A stretch of DNA of 64,000 nt from Clostridiales bacterium (lineage in GTDB: Bacteria; Bacillota; Clostridia; Oscillospirales; CAG-272): contig JAJQCT010000012.1 of the NCBI GenBank assembly GCA_021202555.1, positions 1-64,000 of the forward strand. Direction: 5' to 3'. Both the position numbers and the translations under genes were made by a program. The notes beneath the pieces were generated by a model, which had not been told where the DNA came from, searched no databases, and saw nothing but the letters and a program-made list of their open reading frames with translations. This document shows, piece after piece, positions 27,062-36,980 of the stretch. Every line of letters begins with the position of its first letter. Within the stretch, counting starts at the first letter, position 1.

Positions 27062-27327
27062 GGGTCAATCCTCCCGACCGCGTAAATTTTATGTATAAAG
27101 TATACCATATGATTATTTCTTTGTCAAGTAAAATCATTAAAATCGGCAAAACAGTCGAATACGACCGCAAATGGGGCGTTTCAACGATTTTTTCTACGAA
27201 TGTTCAACAAAAACATACATTTTACGCAACAAAATGCGCCTTTGATATTGTATAATATATTTTAACGGGCGAATCTTCGGTTCGTCCCCGTAACCTCTCT
27301 AATTGCCAGAAAGGATGCGTCGGTTAA

Positions 27328-29598
27328 ATGGCAGATGACAAAATGACAGAAAGTGAAAAAAGCGTCGGAATATTTGACGTCGCGGATGCGGAGGCTGACA
27401 GCGACGCAGATGGAAAGGATGCTGCCGCCGCAGACGCGGACGTTTGTTCGGAGGATGTCTCCGATAAGAATGAGGAATCCACGGAAAATGACGACGGCGC
27501 TTCAAGCACAGCACCAAAAAGCATATTTGCCCGCGTAACGGGCTATATTTTCACGCTTCCGACAGTATGGGAGCTTTTTGAATTAATCCCCATTGCCATT
27601 GCGTCGTCGGTTTTTGCGTGGTCGCTTCTGACAGAGGAACTGACGAGCGAGGACGTTAATTACGCGCTTATTTCACTTTCCTTGATTGAGGTGATGGCGC
27701 TTCTCTTGTTTGTCAATTCCAAGGTTCTTTCTTATTTTTCGTGGCTTGTTGTCATAGTCGCGCCCATGGCGTCGTGTATGCTTCTTGAAAGTATGCTCCA
27801 CGATGTTTTCGGCATGGTGACAAAAATTCTCGCGCTGAATATTGCCTTTTACGTCATACTCGCATTTTTGCTGCTGTTTCTGACAAGACGGACGTGGGCT
27901 GCCGTTTCAGTCCCCGCAGCACTCGCGCTTGTATGCGGGCTTGCCGAGTATTACGTGACAGAATTTCGCTCCTCACCGATATTTCCATGGGATTTGCGCA
28001 GCCTCGGAACGGCGGCGGAGGTCGTTGACAATTACACGTTCACAATGCCGTTTGCGCTGTCAGCGTCCGTTGTGGGGCTTATATTCATTATTTTTATCGC
28101 ATTCCGTGTGCACGCGAAAATCAAATTCAAAAAGCCGATAAAAAATGTCATATTCAGCGCCGTCGGCTGCGTGCTGCTTGCCGCGACAATGACCGGATAT
28201 ATTTTATACCTCAACACCGACAATGTGTACGACGATTTTGGACTTTACAGATACCTATTCACGCCGAATTATATGTACAACAAAAACGGCTTCACGGCGG
28301 CGTTTATCTCAAATCTTCGCTATATTGTGGTTGATAAGCCGTCGGGCTACAGCGAGGAGGCTCTACTTCAAATTTATTCAGAGTATGAAAGCGGCTCAGG
28401 CGACGACGCTATAAATGATAGCGGCGACGGAGAGGATACATCATACCCGAACATTATAATGATAATGAACGAGGCTTTCTCGGATCTCACGATTTACGGT
28501 GATTTTGAGACAAACACCGAAATCATGCCGTTTATCTGGTCGCTTTACGATTCCGACGACACGATAACGGGATGGCTTCACGTCTCGGTTCTGGGCGGAA
28601 ATACAGCGAACACGGAATTTGAGGCGCTTACCGGAATGTCAATGGCATATTTGCCGACAGGGAGTATTCCCTATCAGCAGTATATTTCGGATACGCTCCC
28701 GACGCTTGCGTCGCAGCTTGCCTCAAACGGATATTATACGGTTTCGATGCACCCATACGGCGCGACAGGCTGGAACAGAAACAAGGTTTACGATTATTTC
28801 GGCTTCAAGACACTGATGTTCCGTGATGATTTCACAAGTGCGAGAATATACCGCAAATATGTAAGTGATTCGAGTGTTTACAGTGAGATTCTCTCAACGC
28901 TTTACTCGAAAAGCGAGGATTCGGACGCGCCGTATTTCGTTTTTGCGGTCACGATGCAGAATCACGGCAGCTACACCAGTACATACACAAATTTCACATA
29001 CAATCGCGTTACAGCCACGGGTCTTGAGAGCGTCACGAAGCTCTCGCAGTATCTCTCGCTCATTCGGAAATCGGATGAAGCATTAAGCTCTCTTTTAACG
29101 TCGCTCGAATCATTTGATGAGGACACTATTGTCGTATTCTTCGGCGATCATCAGCCTGCGACATCGGTTTACTCAAAGCTTCTCGAGCTTTACGGCATTG
29201 AGCTTGACGAGGAAAACAGCCTCGAGGATATGGAAATGAGGTATACGATACCGTTTATCATATGGTCAAATTACGAGATAGATGAGGAAACATACGCATA
29301 CGTGTCGGAACTTGTGTCAAGCGGCATAAGCGCAAATTACATTTCAACTCTCGTCTCGCTCACGGCAGGAGTGGAGCTTACAGATTATCAGGAGTTTCTC
29401 GGCACGCTCATTGAAAGCTTCCCCGTTATCACCGCAAACGTGGTAATAGACGCCGATGGCAATTATTACTCCGCATACGGCACGGGAGATTACCTGTCGT
29501 CTGACTACGCGAGTGATGAAGATTTGCTGAAGCAGTACGCGATGCTTGAGTATTATTATCTTTTCGACGGGAGCGGCGGCTACGATTTCTTTGAATAA
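27328..29598 (+). CDS. LTA synthase/sulfatase family membrane protein with acidic N-terminus
   Basis: TM domain then PNIIMIMNEAFSDLTIYG, GGNTANTEFEALTGMSMAYLPTGSIPYQQY, FFGDHQPAT. About 65-residue Asp/Glu/Ala-rich N-terminal segment. Confidence 0.9.
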   Translation: MADDKMTESEKSVGIFDVADAEADSDADGKDAAAADADVCSEDVSDKNEESTENDDGASSTAPKSIFARVTGYIFTLPTVWELFELIPIAIASSVFAWSLLTEELTSEDVNYALISLSLIEVMALLLFVNSKVLSYFSWLVVIVAPMASCMLLESMLHDVFGMVTKILALNIAFYVILAFLLLFLTRRTWAAVSVPAALALVCGLAEYYVTEFRSSPIFPWDLRSLGTAAEVVDNYTFTMPFALSASVVGLIFIIFIAFRVHAKIKFKKPIKNVIFSAVGCVLLAATMTGYILYLNTDNVYDDFGLYRYLFTPNYMYNKNGFTAAFISNLRYIVVDKPSGYSEEALLQIYSEYESGSGDDAINDSGDGEDTSYPNIIMIMNEAFSDLTIYGDFETNTEIMPFIWSLYDSDDTITGWLHVSVLGGNTANTEFEALTGMSMAYLPTGSIPYQQYISDTLPTLASQLASNGYYTVSMHPYGATGWNRNKVYDYFGFKTLMFRDDFTSARIYRKYVSDSSVYSEILSTLYSKSEDSDAPYFVFAVTMQNHGSYTSTYTNFTYNRVTATGLESVTKLSQYLSLIRKSDEALSSLLTSLESFDEDTIVVFFGDHQPATSVYSKLLELYGIELDEENSLEDMEMRYTIPFIIWSNYEIDEETYAYVSELVSSGISANYISTLVSLTAGVELTDYQEFLGTLIESFPVITANVVIDADGNYYSAYGTGDYLSSDYASDEDLLKQYAMLEYYYLFDGSGGYDFFE

Positions 29599-29617
29599 TC
29601 CCGAATAAAACAGTGAA

Positions 29618-29649
29618 ATCAAAAAGGACGGATTACCGTCCTTTTTGAT
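29618..29649. terminator. Bidirectional terminator between convergent genes
   Basis: ATCAAAAAGGACGG-ATTA-CCGTCCTTTTTGAT, perfect 14-bp stem. Confidence 0.9.
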
Positions 29650-29662
29650 TTATAAAAATCAT

Positions 29663-30856
29663 TCATTTTGTGCGTTCCGATACAAATTTTATAAAATCAT
29701 TCGTTGCGTCAAGTGTTTCGCATTTTGCGGTATACATCTGATTTCCCATCGCGCCCGAAAGCGCGTCGGGCATACGCTCGCACATGACTATACTGCCGCC
29801 ATATCGCGAAAGCACCTCTTCATGACTGTGAACGTAGGAAACGCCGTCACGCCTGCTCGAATATACGCAGAAGCAGTTGTTATCGCTCAAAGGCAGCCTG
29901 CGCTCGCCGAAGGCGACGACGTCAGCCCAAATCCGGTAAACGTCCGTCGAATGCGCGAAGTTCATCATGTCAGGGGTATATCCGCCGGCAGGACGCATAT
30001 TGACCTCAAGTCCTGCGAAGTCTCCGACATCGCCAATCCCCGCGTGAGCCTTTGTGAGGCAGAAAAATTCAAAATGAACGAATCTGCTTTTCACCTCAAA
30101 GGAGCGAACGGTGGCACGTCCAAGCTCGCGAAGCTTTTCGGGAACCTTGTCCGTCACGTAATACGAAAGATCCTCGCCGTTATTCACTATATCGGCAATT
30201 GAGGGCGGGAAAAATGTCGATGACTCAAACACCGGCTCACATTCTGCGTTCGTTATCGCGTCGTATGAATAAATGTTTCCCTCGATGAAGTCCTCCATCA
30301 CATAGTTTACGGGCGGCTTTACCGTGAAAAACCACTCGATGTCCTCGTCGGACGACAGCTTATACGTATCCGCAGCGCCTACACCAACATCGGGCTTTAC
30401 AATCACGGGGTACGTAACCTCGTGCGCAAATTCGAGCGCGTCGTCTTTGCCGACGATTTTATGATTTCGCGCACTCGGCACGCCGGCTGCCTTATAATAC
30501 GCCTTCATGGCGCTCTTGCTTTTGAATTTGCCTATATCGGACGATTTGTTTCCCGTCGTGATGTTGAAATCGGTGCGCAGTCTCGCATCCTGCTCAAGCC
30601 AGTATTCGTTGTTGGATTCGACCCAGTCGATTTTGCCGTATTTGTACGAGAAAAATGCGACCGCACGGAATACCTCGCCGTAATCCTCAAGACTTTGCAC
30701 CTTATAGTATTCGGTGAGGGAGCGCTTGAGATTTTCGTCAAGCTCGTCGTATGGACAGTCGCCCACTCCGAGTACGTTTACCCCGTTTCCCTTAAGCCTG
30801 TCACAGAACTGCCAGTATGTACGGGGAAAATTCGGAGAGATAAAAACAAAATTCAT
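29663..30856 (-). CDS. ATP-grasp domain protein (carboxylate-amine ligase-like)
   Basis: KSKSAMKAYYKAAGVPSARN, YPVIVKPDVGVGAADTYKL, VNYVMEDFIEGNIYSYDAI, LEVNMRPAGGYTPD. Confidence 0.85.
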   Translation of the reverse strand: MNFVFISPNFPRTYWQFCDRLKGNGVNVLGVGDCPYDELDENLKRSLTEYYKVQSLEDYGEVFRAVAFFSYKYGKIDWVESNNEYWLEQDARLRTDFNITTGNKSSDIGKFKSKSAMKAYYKAAGVPSARNHKIVGKDDALEFAHEVTYPVIVKPDVGVGAADTYKLSSDEDIEWFFTVKPPVNYVMEDFIEGNIYSYDAITNAECEPVFESSTFFPPSIADIVNNGEDLSYYVTDKVPEKLRELGRATVRSFEVKSRFVHFEFFCLTKAHAGIGDVGDFAGLEVNMRPAGGYTPDMMNFAHSTDVYRIWADVVAFGERRLPLSDNNCFCVYSSRRDGVSYVHSHEEVLSRYGGSIVMCERMPDALSGAMGNQMYTAKCETLDATNDFIKFVSERTK

Positions 30857-30896
30857 AAAAGTCACTTCCTTTTTGAAGCATTAAAAAACACAATTT

Positions 30897-30925
30897 ATTT
30901 TATCACCGTGTGCACGCGATGTCAA
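30897..30925 (-). promoter_or_regulatory. Promoter TTGACA-N17-TAAAAT for the ATP-grasp gene
   Basis: Reverse strand: TTGACA TCGCGTGCACACGGTGA TAAAAT. Confidence 0.7.
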
Positions 30926-30965
30926 GACCTGCACACAGTGTCAGGAAAAATATCGGCAAATCCCG

Positions 30966-31676
30966 CTATTTTCGCCACTCGGCGAAAAATCCCGAATCCG
31001 ACGGGCGCTCTCCCGCCGCGTAAAGATGAGATATGTCGCCGAAATATTTAACGCGCAGAGCGACCTCGCCCTTGACTACCTCCTCCGTCGAGACGAGCGT
31101 AACGGATGACGGCGCGACAAAGAAATTCTGCCACAGCACGGGCGCGGATACGGAAAGCAGATGAGAAAGCATTACAAACATAACGCCGAGATGGCAGAAA
31201 AGGAGAATCGTGTCGCCGTTTCCGCAGTCGGTATGATAATAGTTCCCGTGCCTTATGTAGCCGTGGTCTGCCAGAATTTCGTCGATTCCCTCCGATACGC
31301 GCAGATACCATTCCTCGACGTTTCCGCCCTTGCTCATTGTCGGTCCGCGATACCACTCGTCCTTATCGTAAAGGTCTTCCCTCTCCGTCCACCACGCGGG
31401 CAGAAAGTCCCACGGCATACGATAGTGTCCGTCGGGCATCTGCATGACGGCGGGAAATTCAAGCATCCAAGGCTTTGTTATGACAGTTCTGCCGAGCGGC
31501 TCTACGCAGACGCGCGCCGTATTCTGCGCGCGTCCCAGCGGCGAGCAGTAAATTTCGTTTATCTCTCCGAGACTTGCAATTCTCGGCGCCAGAAGCTCCG
31601 CTTCGTGCCAGCCCTTCGGCGTAAGTGAATCAATGCTGTAATCGGGGTCTGCGTGACGTATAAAATAAAGTTTCAT
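30966..31676 (-). CDS. Histidine phosphatase family protein
   Basis: MKLYFIRHADPDY (RHG-like), YCSPLGRAQNTA, LLFCHLGV. Confidence 0.9.
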   Translation of the reverse strand: MKLYFIRHADPDYSIDSLTPKGWHEAELLAPRIASLGEINEIYCSPLGRAQNTARVCVEPLGRTVITKPWMLEFPAVMQMPDGHYRMPWDFLPAWWTEREDLYDKDEWYRGPTMSKGGNVEEWYLRVSEGIDEILADHGYIRHGNYYHTDCGNGDTILLFCHLGVMFVMLSHLLSVSAPVLWQNFFVAPSSVTLVSTEEVVKGEVALRVKYFGDISHLYAAGERPSDSGFFAEWRK

Positions 31677-31695
31677 AATTATGACCGGTTTATCC

Positions 31696-32655
31696 TTAAA
31701 ATTCAGATTTCAGGCTTCGCGCGAAAAGCGCTGACAGACATTCACTCGAATCTCTGTGTTTATAAAGTATATCCTCAACCGCGCTGCAAATCGGCAGCTC
31801 CTCACCGTATTTGCAGCCGAGCTGCGTGAGCGCTCGCACGGTATAATACCCCTCGGCAAGCTCTCCGTATTCCTCGCCCTTCACCCATGCCTCGCCGAAC
31901 GCTCTGTTATGACTGAATTTTGAAAATACGGTAGCCTCGTAGTCGCCGAGATGGCAAAGCCCATATGCTGAATTTGGGTCGCCTCCCATCTTTCCGATGA
32001 GACGTGAGATTTCGCGCGTTCCACGCGCCATCAAAGCGCCCTTGAGGGCTGTCAGACCGTGCCCGTCAAGCATTCCCGCCGCTATACCTATGACGTTTTT
32101 CGACGCGGCGCCGATTTCGTTTCCGAGAAGGTCGGTGCCGTAATAAAAGCGTATGAGCTGACTTGAAAATTCCTCTACAAGCTCGCTTTTGAGGTCTCCG
32201 TCGTCACTGTCAATTACCATGCAGTTGGGTGTGCCGCGTAAAAACTCCTCAACATGACCGGGACCGAGCCAAACAGCTACGCGGCTTCCTTCTTTTGCGC
32301 ATTCCCCGACAATTTCGGAGAGTCTGCATCCTGTGTCGATTTCAATTCCCTTCATGCAGAGAATATATCGTCTCGGCACATCAGATACGGCGTTTATTTC
32401 CGAGAAGAGCGAGCGCAGTCCCTGTGAATTTACTGAAATGACAACGGTGTCGGTGTCAAGCGCTTCGGAAAGCTCCGTCGTGAGCCTTATTTTCTCGGGC
32501 AGCATCAGGTATTTGTTTTTGCGCGAGCTTATAAATTCCCCCATCGAGCGCGAGGATTTACGCCCGTAAAGCGTTACGTCATGTCCCGCCACATCAGAAA
32601 GGTAATATGCTATGAAGCTGCCCCATCTTCCGCAGCCTATAACGGTTATTTTCAT
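31696..32655 (-). CDS. gpsA: NAD(P)H-dependent glycerol-3-phosphate dehydrogenase
   Basis: MKITVIGCGRWGSFIAYYL, WLGPGHVEEF, GNEIGAASKNVIGIAAGMLDG. Confidence 0.9.
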   Translation of the reverse strand: MKITVIGCGRWGSFIAYYLSDVAGHDVTLYGRKSSRSMGEFISSRKNKYLMLPEKIRLTTELSEALDTDTVVISVNSQGLRSLFSEINAVSDVPRRYILCMKGIEIDTGCRLSEIVGECAKEGSRVAVWLGPGHVEEFLRGTPNCMVIDSDDGDLKSELVEEFSSQLIRFYYGTDLLGNEIGAASKNVIGIAAGMLDGHGLTALKGALMARGTREISRLIGKMGGDPNSAYGLCHLGDYEATVFSKFSHNRAFGEAWVKGEEYGELAEGYYTVRALTQLGCKYGEELPICSAVEDILYKHRDSSECLSALFARSLKSEF

Positions 32656-32673
32656 CTCAAATCCCCTTTCATT

Positions 32674-35232
32674 TCACTTGCACTCATACCATGAGGCGCC
32701 GCATTTTACATCGACGACGAGCGGAACCTTCAGGTTAACAGCGCCCTCCATCTCGCGCTTCAGAATTTCTGCGGCTTTGTCCGCGTCCTCCCGTCTGCAT
32801 TCGACTATAAGCTCGTCGTGAACCTGAAGTATAAGCTTTGCTGTCGGCAGCTCGTCCCGAAGCGCATTCTCGACGTTAATCATCGCAAGCTTTATTACAT
32901 CGGCAGCCGTTCCCTGAATCGGCGAGTTCATCGCAACTCTTTCACCGAATGAGCGAGTATTTTTGTTTGAGGCGCTGATTTCGGGAATATATCTGCGTCT
33001 TCCAAAAAGCGTCGTCACGTATCCCATCTCATGAGCGGCGGCGACGGTCGCCTTCAGATATTTATCGACCTCAACGTAAGTTGAAAGGTAATTTTTTATA
33101 TATTCCTCGGCAGCCTTGACGGAGGTGTGTATGTCGCGCGACAACGAATAGGCGCCGATTCCGTATACGATTCCGAAATTTATCGCTTTTGCGTGAGTGC
33201 GCATTTCCTTTGTGACATTTTCCTCAGGTACGCCGAAAACCTCGGCGGCAGTTGAGGCGTGAATATCCGCACCGCGCAAAAATGCATCCGACATGACGGG
33301 ATCACCCGAAATGTTCGCCAGAATGCGCAGCTCTATCTGCGAATAATCGGCGTCTACGAGAATATATTCGGGGGACGGAGCGATGAAAAACCGGCGAAGC
33401 TCGCGCCCCAAGTCCGTTCTCACGGGTATATTCTGAAGATTCGGGTCAGTCGATGAGAGCCTTCCCGTCGCCGTAACCGTCTGATTGAACGACGTGTGTA
33501 TTCGCCCCGATTCGTCTGCCATCGCTGCAAGATTTTCGCCGTATGTGCTGCGAAGCTTTGAAATTTGCCTGTATTTCAGCACATATTCGACAATATCATA
33601 TTTATATCGCAGTCCCTCGAGCGTGTCGGCGTCGGTAGAATGTCCGCTTTTGGTCTTTTTGCCTGCGGGAATTTTAAGCTCGTCGAAAAGCACTGTTCCG
33701 AGCTGCTTGGGCGAGCTTATATTGAACGGGTGTCCCGCCATCATGTAAATATACTCCGCGAGCTGATTTTCAGCCGCCAAAAGCTCGTCGGAATATCGCC
33801 TTATTCCGTCAGCGTCAACGGCAATACCTCGGCGTTCCATTTCAGATAGCACGGGCGAGAGGGGAATTTCGATATTATATAAAACATTCGATGCGGACGC
33901 GCCGCCGGCTTTTTCAGCCTCGCTGTCCACCCGCGAAAGCTCATCAAGCTGCGATTTTGCGACCTTTGAGACAATATACGCCTCATCGGCGCCGTTTTTC
34001 GGAGTTATATTTTCCGAAAGATACGTCATCGCAATTTTTGAAAGCTCGTATGAGCTGTCTCCCGGGCGAAGCACATACGCCGAAAGGCACGTATCAAACG
34101 CGCACTGCGCGCTTATACCGCAGCTTTGAAGCTTCCCGTAAAGCCGCTTATAATCGTGACAGACGATTTTGTGATTTGCAAAAAACTTTTTTGAAAGCTC
34201 CCCGTTTGCGGGCGTTTTATATATTTTTTCGCCCGAGCAGATATAGAGAGAATCGCCGTCAACCGAAACTGCGGGCTGCTCACCGATACACTCAATGTCG
34301 CTTTGCAGAAGCTCCGTCGGCTCAGGAATCGCTGGCATTTCCGACGCGGCGGATGTATTCTTCGCGTCCGAAAGACCGAACCTTTCCGAAAGCTTATAAA
34401 ATTCAAGCTCCGCGAAAATTCCCTTGAGCGCGTCCCTGTCGATTCCGTGGTATGAAAGCGAATCGGGCGTTTCGGCGACGGGTGCGTCACATCTTATCCT
34501 CGCAAGATCGAACGAAAGAAATGCGGATTCCTTGCCTGCGGCAAGCTTTTTTGCAACAGACGGCGAAAAAGCGGACGGATTTTCTTCAAGCGCGCCGTAA
34601 ATGCCGTCAAGTGAACCATACTCCGAAATGAGTTTAAGCGCCGTTTTCTCGCCGATTCCGGGAACTCCCGGTATATTATCGGATGAATCTCCCATGAGAG
34701 CCTTTATATCAACCATTACGGGCGGCTCGGCGCCGTATTTTTCGATAAACGCGCCTCTGTCGAATACAGTGTGCCCCGTATTTGAAATGTAAAGGACAAC
34801 TGTTTTGTCAGTTATGAGCTGATACGCGTCGCGGTCGCCCGTGAGGATGTACACCTCGTACCCATCATCCTCGCCTTTTCTCGAAAGCGTGCCGAGTATG
34901 TCATCCGCCTCATATCCTTCGCATTCGACGACATGAAGCCCCATCGCATCCACCGCTTTTTTTACGTATTCAATTTGCTCGACAAGCTCCTCGGGCGCTT
35001 TTTTTCGCGTCGCCTTATAGCTTTCGTAGCTTTTGTGCCTGAAGGTCGGCGTCGGCAAATCGAAGGAAACGGCTACGCTGTCGGGAGCAATGTCCGAAAC
35101 CGCGTGAGATAGCGTAGTTACGCTTCCGTAAACCGCGTTCGTGTGAAGTCCGGATTTCGTCGTGAATGGGCGTATTCCGTAAAATGAACGGTACATTATA
35201 TTCGTTCCGTCCGCGATGAGCAGTTTTTTCAT
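32674..35232 (-). CDS. polA: DNA polymerase I (5'-3' exo and polymerase; 3'-5' exo region appears degenerate)
   Basis: [69 protein letters not shown]. No DxE Exo I motif where expected. Confidence 0.96.
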   Translation of the reverse strand: MKKLLIADGTNIMYRSFYGIRPFTTKSGLHTNAVYGSVTTLSHAVSDIAPDSVAVSFDLPTPTFRHKSYESYKATRKKAPEELVEQIEYVKKAVDAMGLHVVECEGYEADDILGTLSRKGEDDGYEVYILTGDRDAYQLITDKTVVLYISNTGHTVFDRGAFIEKYGAEPPVMVDIKALMGDSSDNIPGVPGIGEKTALKLISEYGSLDGIYGALEENPSAFSPSVAKKLAAGKESAFLSFDLARIRCDAPVAETPDSLSYHGIDRDALKGIFAELEFYKLSERFGLSDAKNTSAASEMPAIPEPTELLQSDIECIGEQPAVSVDGDSLYICSGEKIYKTPANGELSKKFFANHKIVCHDYKRLYGKLQSCGISAQCAFDTCLSAYVLRPGDSSYELSKIAMTYLSENITPKNGADEAYIVSKVAKSQLDELSRVDSEAEKAGGASASNVLYNIEIPLSPVLSEMERRGIAVDADGIRRYSDELLAAENQLAEYIYMMAGHPFNISSPKQLGTVLFDELKIPAGKKTKSGHSTDADTLEGLRYKYDIVEYVLKYRQISKLRSTYGENLAAMADESGRIHTSFNQTVTATGRLSSTDPNLQNIPVRTDLGRELRRFFIAPSPEYILVDADYSQIELRILANISGDPVMSDAFLRGADIHASTAAEVFGVPEENVTKEMRTHAKAINFGIVYGIGAYSLSRDIHTSVKAAEEYIKNYLSTYVEVDKYLKATVAAAHEMGYVTTLFGRRRYIPEISASNKNTRSFGERVAMNSPIQGTAADVIKLAMINVENALRDELPTAKLILQVHDELIVECRREDADKAAEILKREMEGAVNLKVPLVVDVKCGASWYECK

Positions 35233-36179
35233 CTGTCGCACCTTTCGTCGTGATTTTTGCCGTCAGCTATGCGTGATATGTCATAAGGTGTCGTCTGATA
35301 AACAAAGTAGTTGAGCCAGTTGGAATAAAGCAGATTCGCATGACTTCTCCATGTAACGAGCGGTTCCTTTGTGTCATCGTCATCGGGGAAATAATTGACG
35401 GGCAAATCAATCGGAAGTCCCGCATCCTTGTCGCGCAGATACTCGCGCTTGAGCGTATCTCCGTCATATTCGGAGTGACCGGTTATGAATATCTGATGTC
35501 CCCTCGGCGTCGTTATCGCGTAAACACCGGCGATAGGCGAGGAGGCAACTATATGAAGCTCATGACAAGCCTCGACATCCTCGCGCCGAACAGTCGTGTG
35601 GCGCGAATGAGGCACCATAAAAACATCGTCGAATCCGCGAAGAAGAATCGATTTTTTGTAATCCTTTACGTGCGGGAAGATGCCGAAAAGCTTTTTTTCA
35701 AGCGGGTATTTCTTGATTCCGTAGTGATAGTAAAGTCCTGCCTGCGCGCCCCAGCAGATATGGAATGTCGAGGTGACGTGCGTCTTGCTCCATTCCATTA
35801 TCGTGCAAAGCTCGTCCCAGTATTCAACGTCCTCAAATTCGAGATGCTCGACGGGAGCACCCGTGATAATCATTCCGTCGAAATTTCTGTCGCGTATCTC
35901 GTCAAATGTCCTGTAAAACGACAAAAGATGCTCCGAGGGCGTGTTTTTTGATTTGTGCGTTGCCGTATGCATAAGCTCAAGCTCCACCTGAAGGGGAGAG
36001 TTGCCGAGAAGCCTCGCAAGCTGCGTTTCCGTCGTCGTTTTCGTCGGCATTAAATTCAAAAGCAGTATAGAAAGCGGGCGAATATCCTGTGTTATCGCTC
36101 GCGTCTCCGTCATAACAAATATATTTTCGCTTTGCAGCGTTTCCGTTGCGGGAAGCAGATTCGGTATTTTTATCGGCAC
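35229..36179 (-). CDS. metA: MetA-type homoserine O-acyltransferase, predicted acetyl-CoA specific
   Basis: [23 protein letters not shown] (GTG start); [27 protein letters not shown] carries Glu at the acyl-specificity position. 4-nt overlap with polA. Confidence 0.93.
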   Translation of the reverse strand: MPIKIPNLLPATETLQSENIFVMTETRAITQDIRPLSILLLNLMPTKTTTETQLARLLGNSPLQVELELMHTATHKSKNTPSEHLLSFYRTFDEIRDRNFDGMIITGAPVEHLEFEDVEYWDELCTIMEWSKTHVTSTFHICWGAQAGLYYHYGIKKYPLEKKLFGIFPHVKDYKKSILLRGFDDVFMVPHSRHTTVRREDVEACHELHIVASSPIAGVYAITTPRGHQIFITGHSEYDGDTLKREYLRDKDAGLPIDLPVNYFPDDDDTKEPLVTWRSHANLLYSNWLNYFVYQTTPYDISRIADGKNHDERCDR

Positions 36180-36227
36180 ACTGAAACCTCCGAGAATAAT
36201 CCGGCGCTTATTTTCACGTCTTGATTA

Positions 36228-36256
36228 ATTATATAACAAACGCGCGCGGCTGTCAA
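36228..36256 (-). promoter_or_regulatory. Consensus promoter TTGACA-N17-TATAAT for metA
   Basis: Reverse strand: TTGACA GCCGCGCGCGTTTGTTA TATAAT. Confidence 0.8.
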
Positions 36257-36306
36257 CACCCCGCGCCACAGATGCATATGCCCACTGCATACAAAAATTT
36301 CATATG

Positions 36307-36340
36307 CAGAAAATCGGAGCCGGTAAGCTCCGATTTTCTG
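36307..36340 (-). terminator. Hairpin terminator downstream of the P-loop gene
   Basis: CAGAAAATCGGAGC-CGGTAA-GCTCCGATTTTCTG, 14-bp perfect stem. Confidence 0.75.
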
Positions 36341-36355
36341 TCGCAAAGCAGTGAC

Positions 36356-36763
36356 CTATATGTATTTTTTCATCGTTTCGGTCGCGTTTTCCTCCGCGAT
36401 TGTTGAGGTTATGACGATATTGATTCCGTTGTCGTCCGAAAATTTTGCAAGCTCGTCAAGGCACTTGTCAAAACTTGCAATATCATCGCCTGTTATGCGA
36501 AGCGCAGAATCTATGAAAACGTCCGTAATGTCATGATTACTCGCATAAATTCCCGCGACAAAGCCGTAAAGCGACTGCGCATCGTATATCGCGTAATGAT
36601 CCGACGAAATAAGACGGCACTGATACTTGATATCGAATCTGAGCTTATCCGAGCGTTCGATGCATATAACGGCACCTCTTGAATCATCGACCGCCTGATT
36701 TACCATGGCGATAAGATGTTTCGTTTTTCCCGAACCTTTAAGTCCTATAATGAGTTTAAGCAT
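36356..36763 (-). CDS. Small P-loop NTPase-like protein of unknown function
   Basis: Start reassigned to MLKLIIGLKGSGKTKHL (Walker A); ITDVFIDSALRI Walker B-like. Confidence 0.75.
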   Translation of the reverse strand: MLKLIIGLKGSGKTKHLIAMVNQAVDDSRGAVICIERSDKLRFDIKYQCRLISSDHYAIYDAQSLYGFVAGIYASNHDITDVFIDSALRITGDDIASFDKCLDELAKFSDDNGINIVITSTIAEENATETMKKYI

Positions 36764-36834
36764 AAAATTCCTCCAATCTCCGACGCGCAAGCGGCGCCGT
36801 TTTCTCATGTAAATATAATATTATCATCTGACTT

Positions 36835-36893
36835 GATGACTTCCGTTGTGAATCTTTGATTCACGACGGAATGTCTTCAAAGCTTTGCTTTCT
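36835..36893. repeat. Dispersed two-hairpin repeat, copy B
   Basis: GACTTCCGTTGTGAATCTTTGATTCACGACGGAATGTCTTCAAAGCTTTGCTTT; homologous to 2341-2397. Confidence 0.75.
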
Positions 36894-36980
36894 TGCTCAA
36901 TTTTATTATACCATATTTGTCGTGCCGTTTGCAACAGGAAAAATTCAAACAGTCGGTAAACAAAATATGATAGACCTGCA

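Noticed and set aside
27301-27327. uORF ATG-CGT-CGG-TTA… overlapping the LTA-synthase-like start
   Set aside because: SD spacing is poor (AAAGG directly abuts ATG); more likely part of an ordinary leader.
36180-36300. SAM riboswitch or T-box upstream of metA
   Set aside because: The consensus promoter leaves only about 45 nt of leader before GTG 36179; no room for either element.
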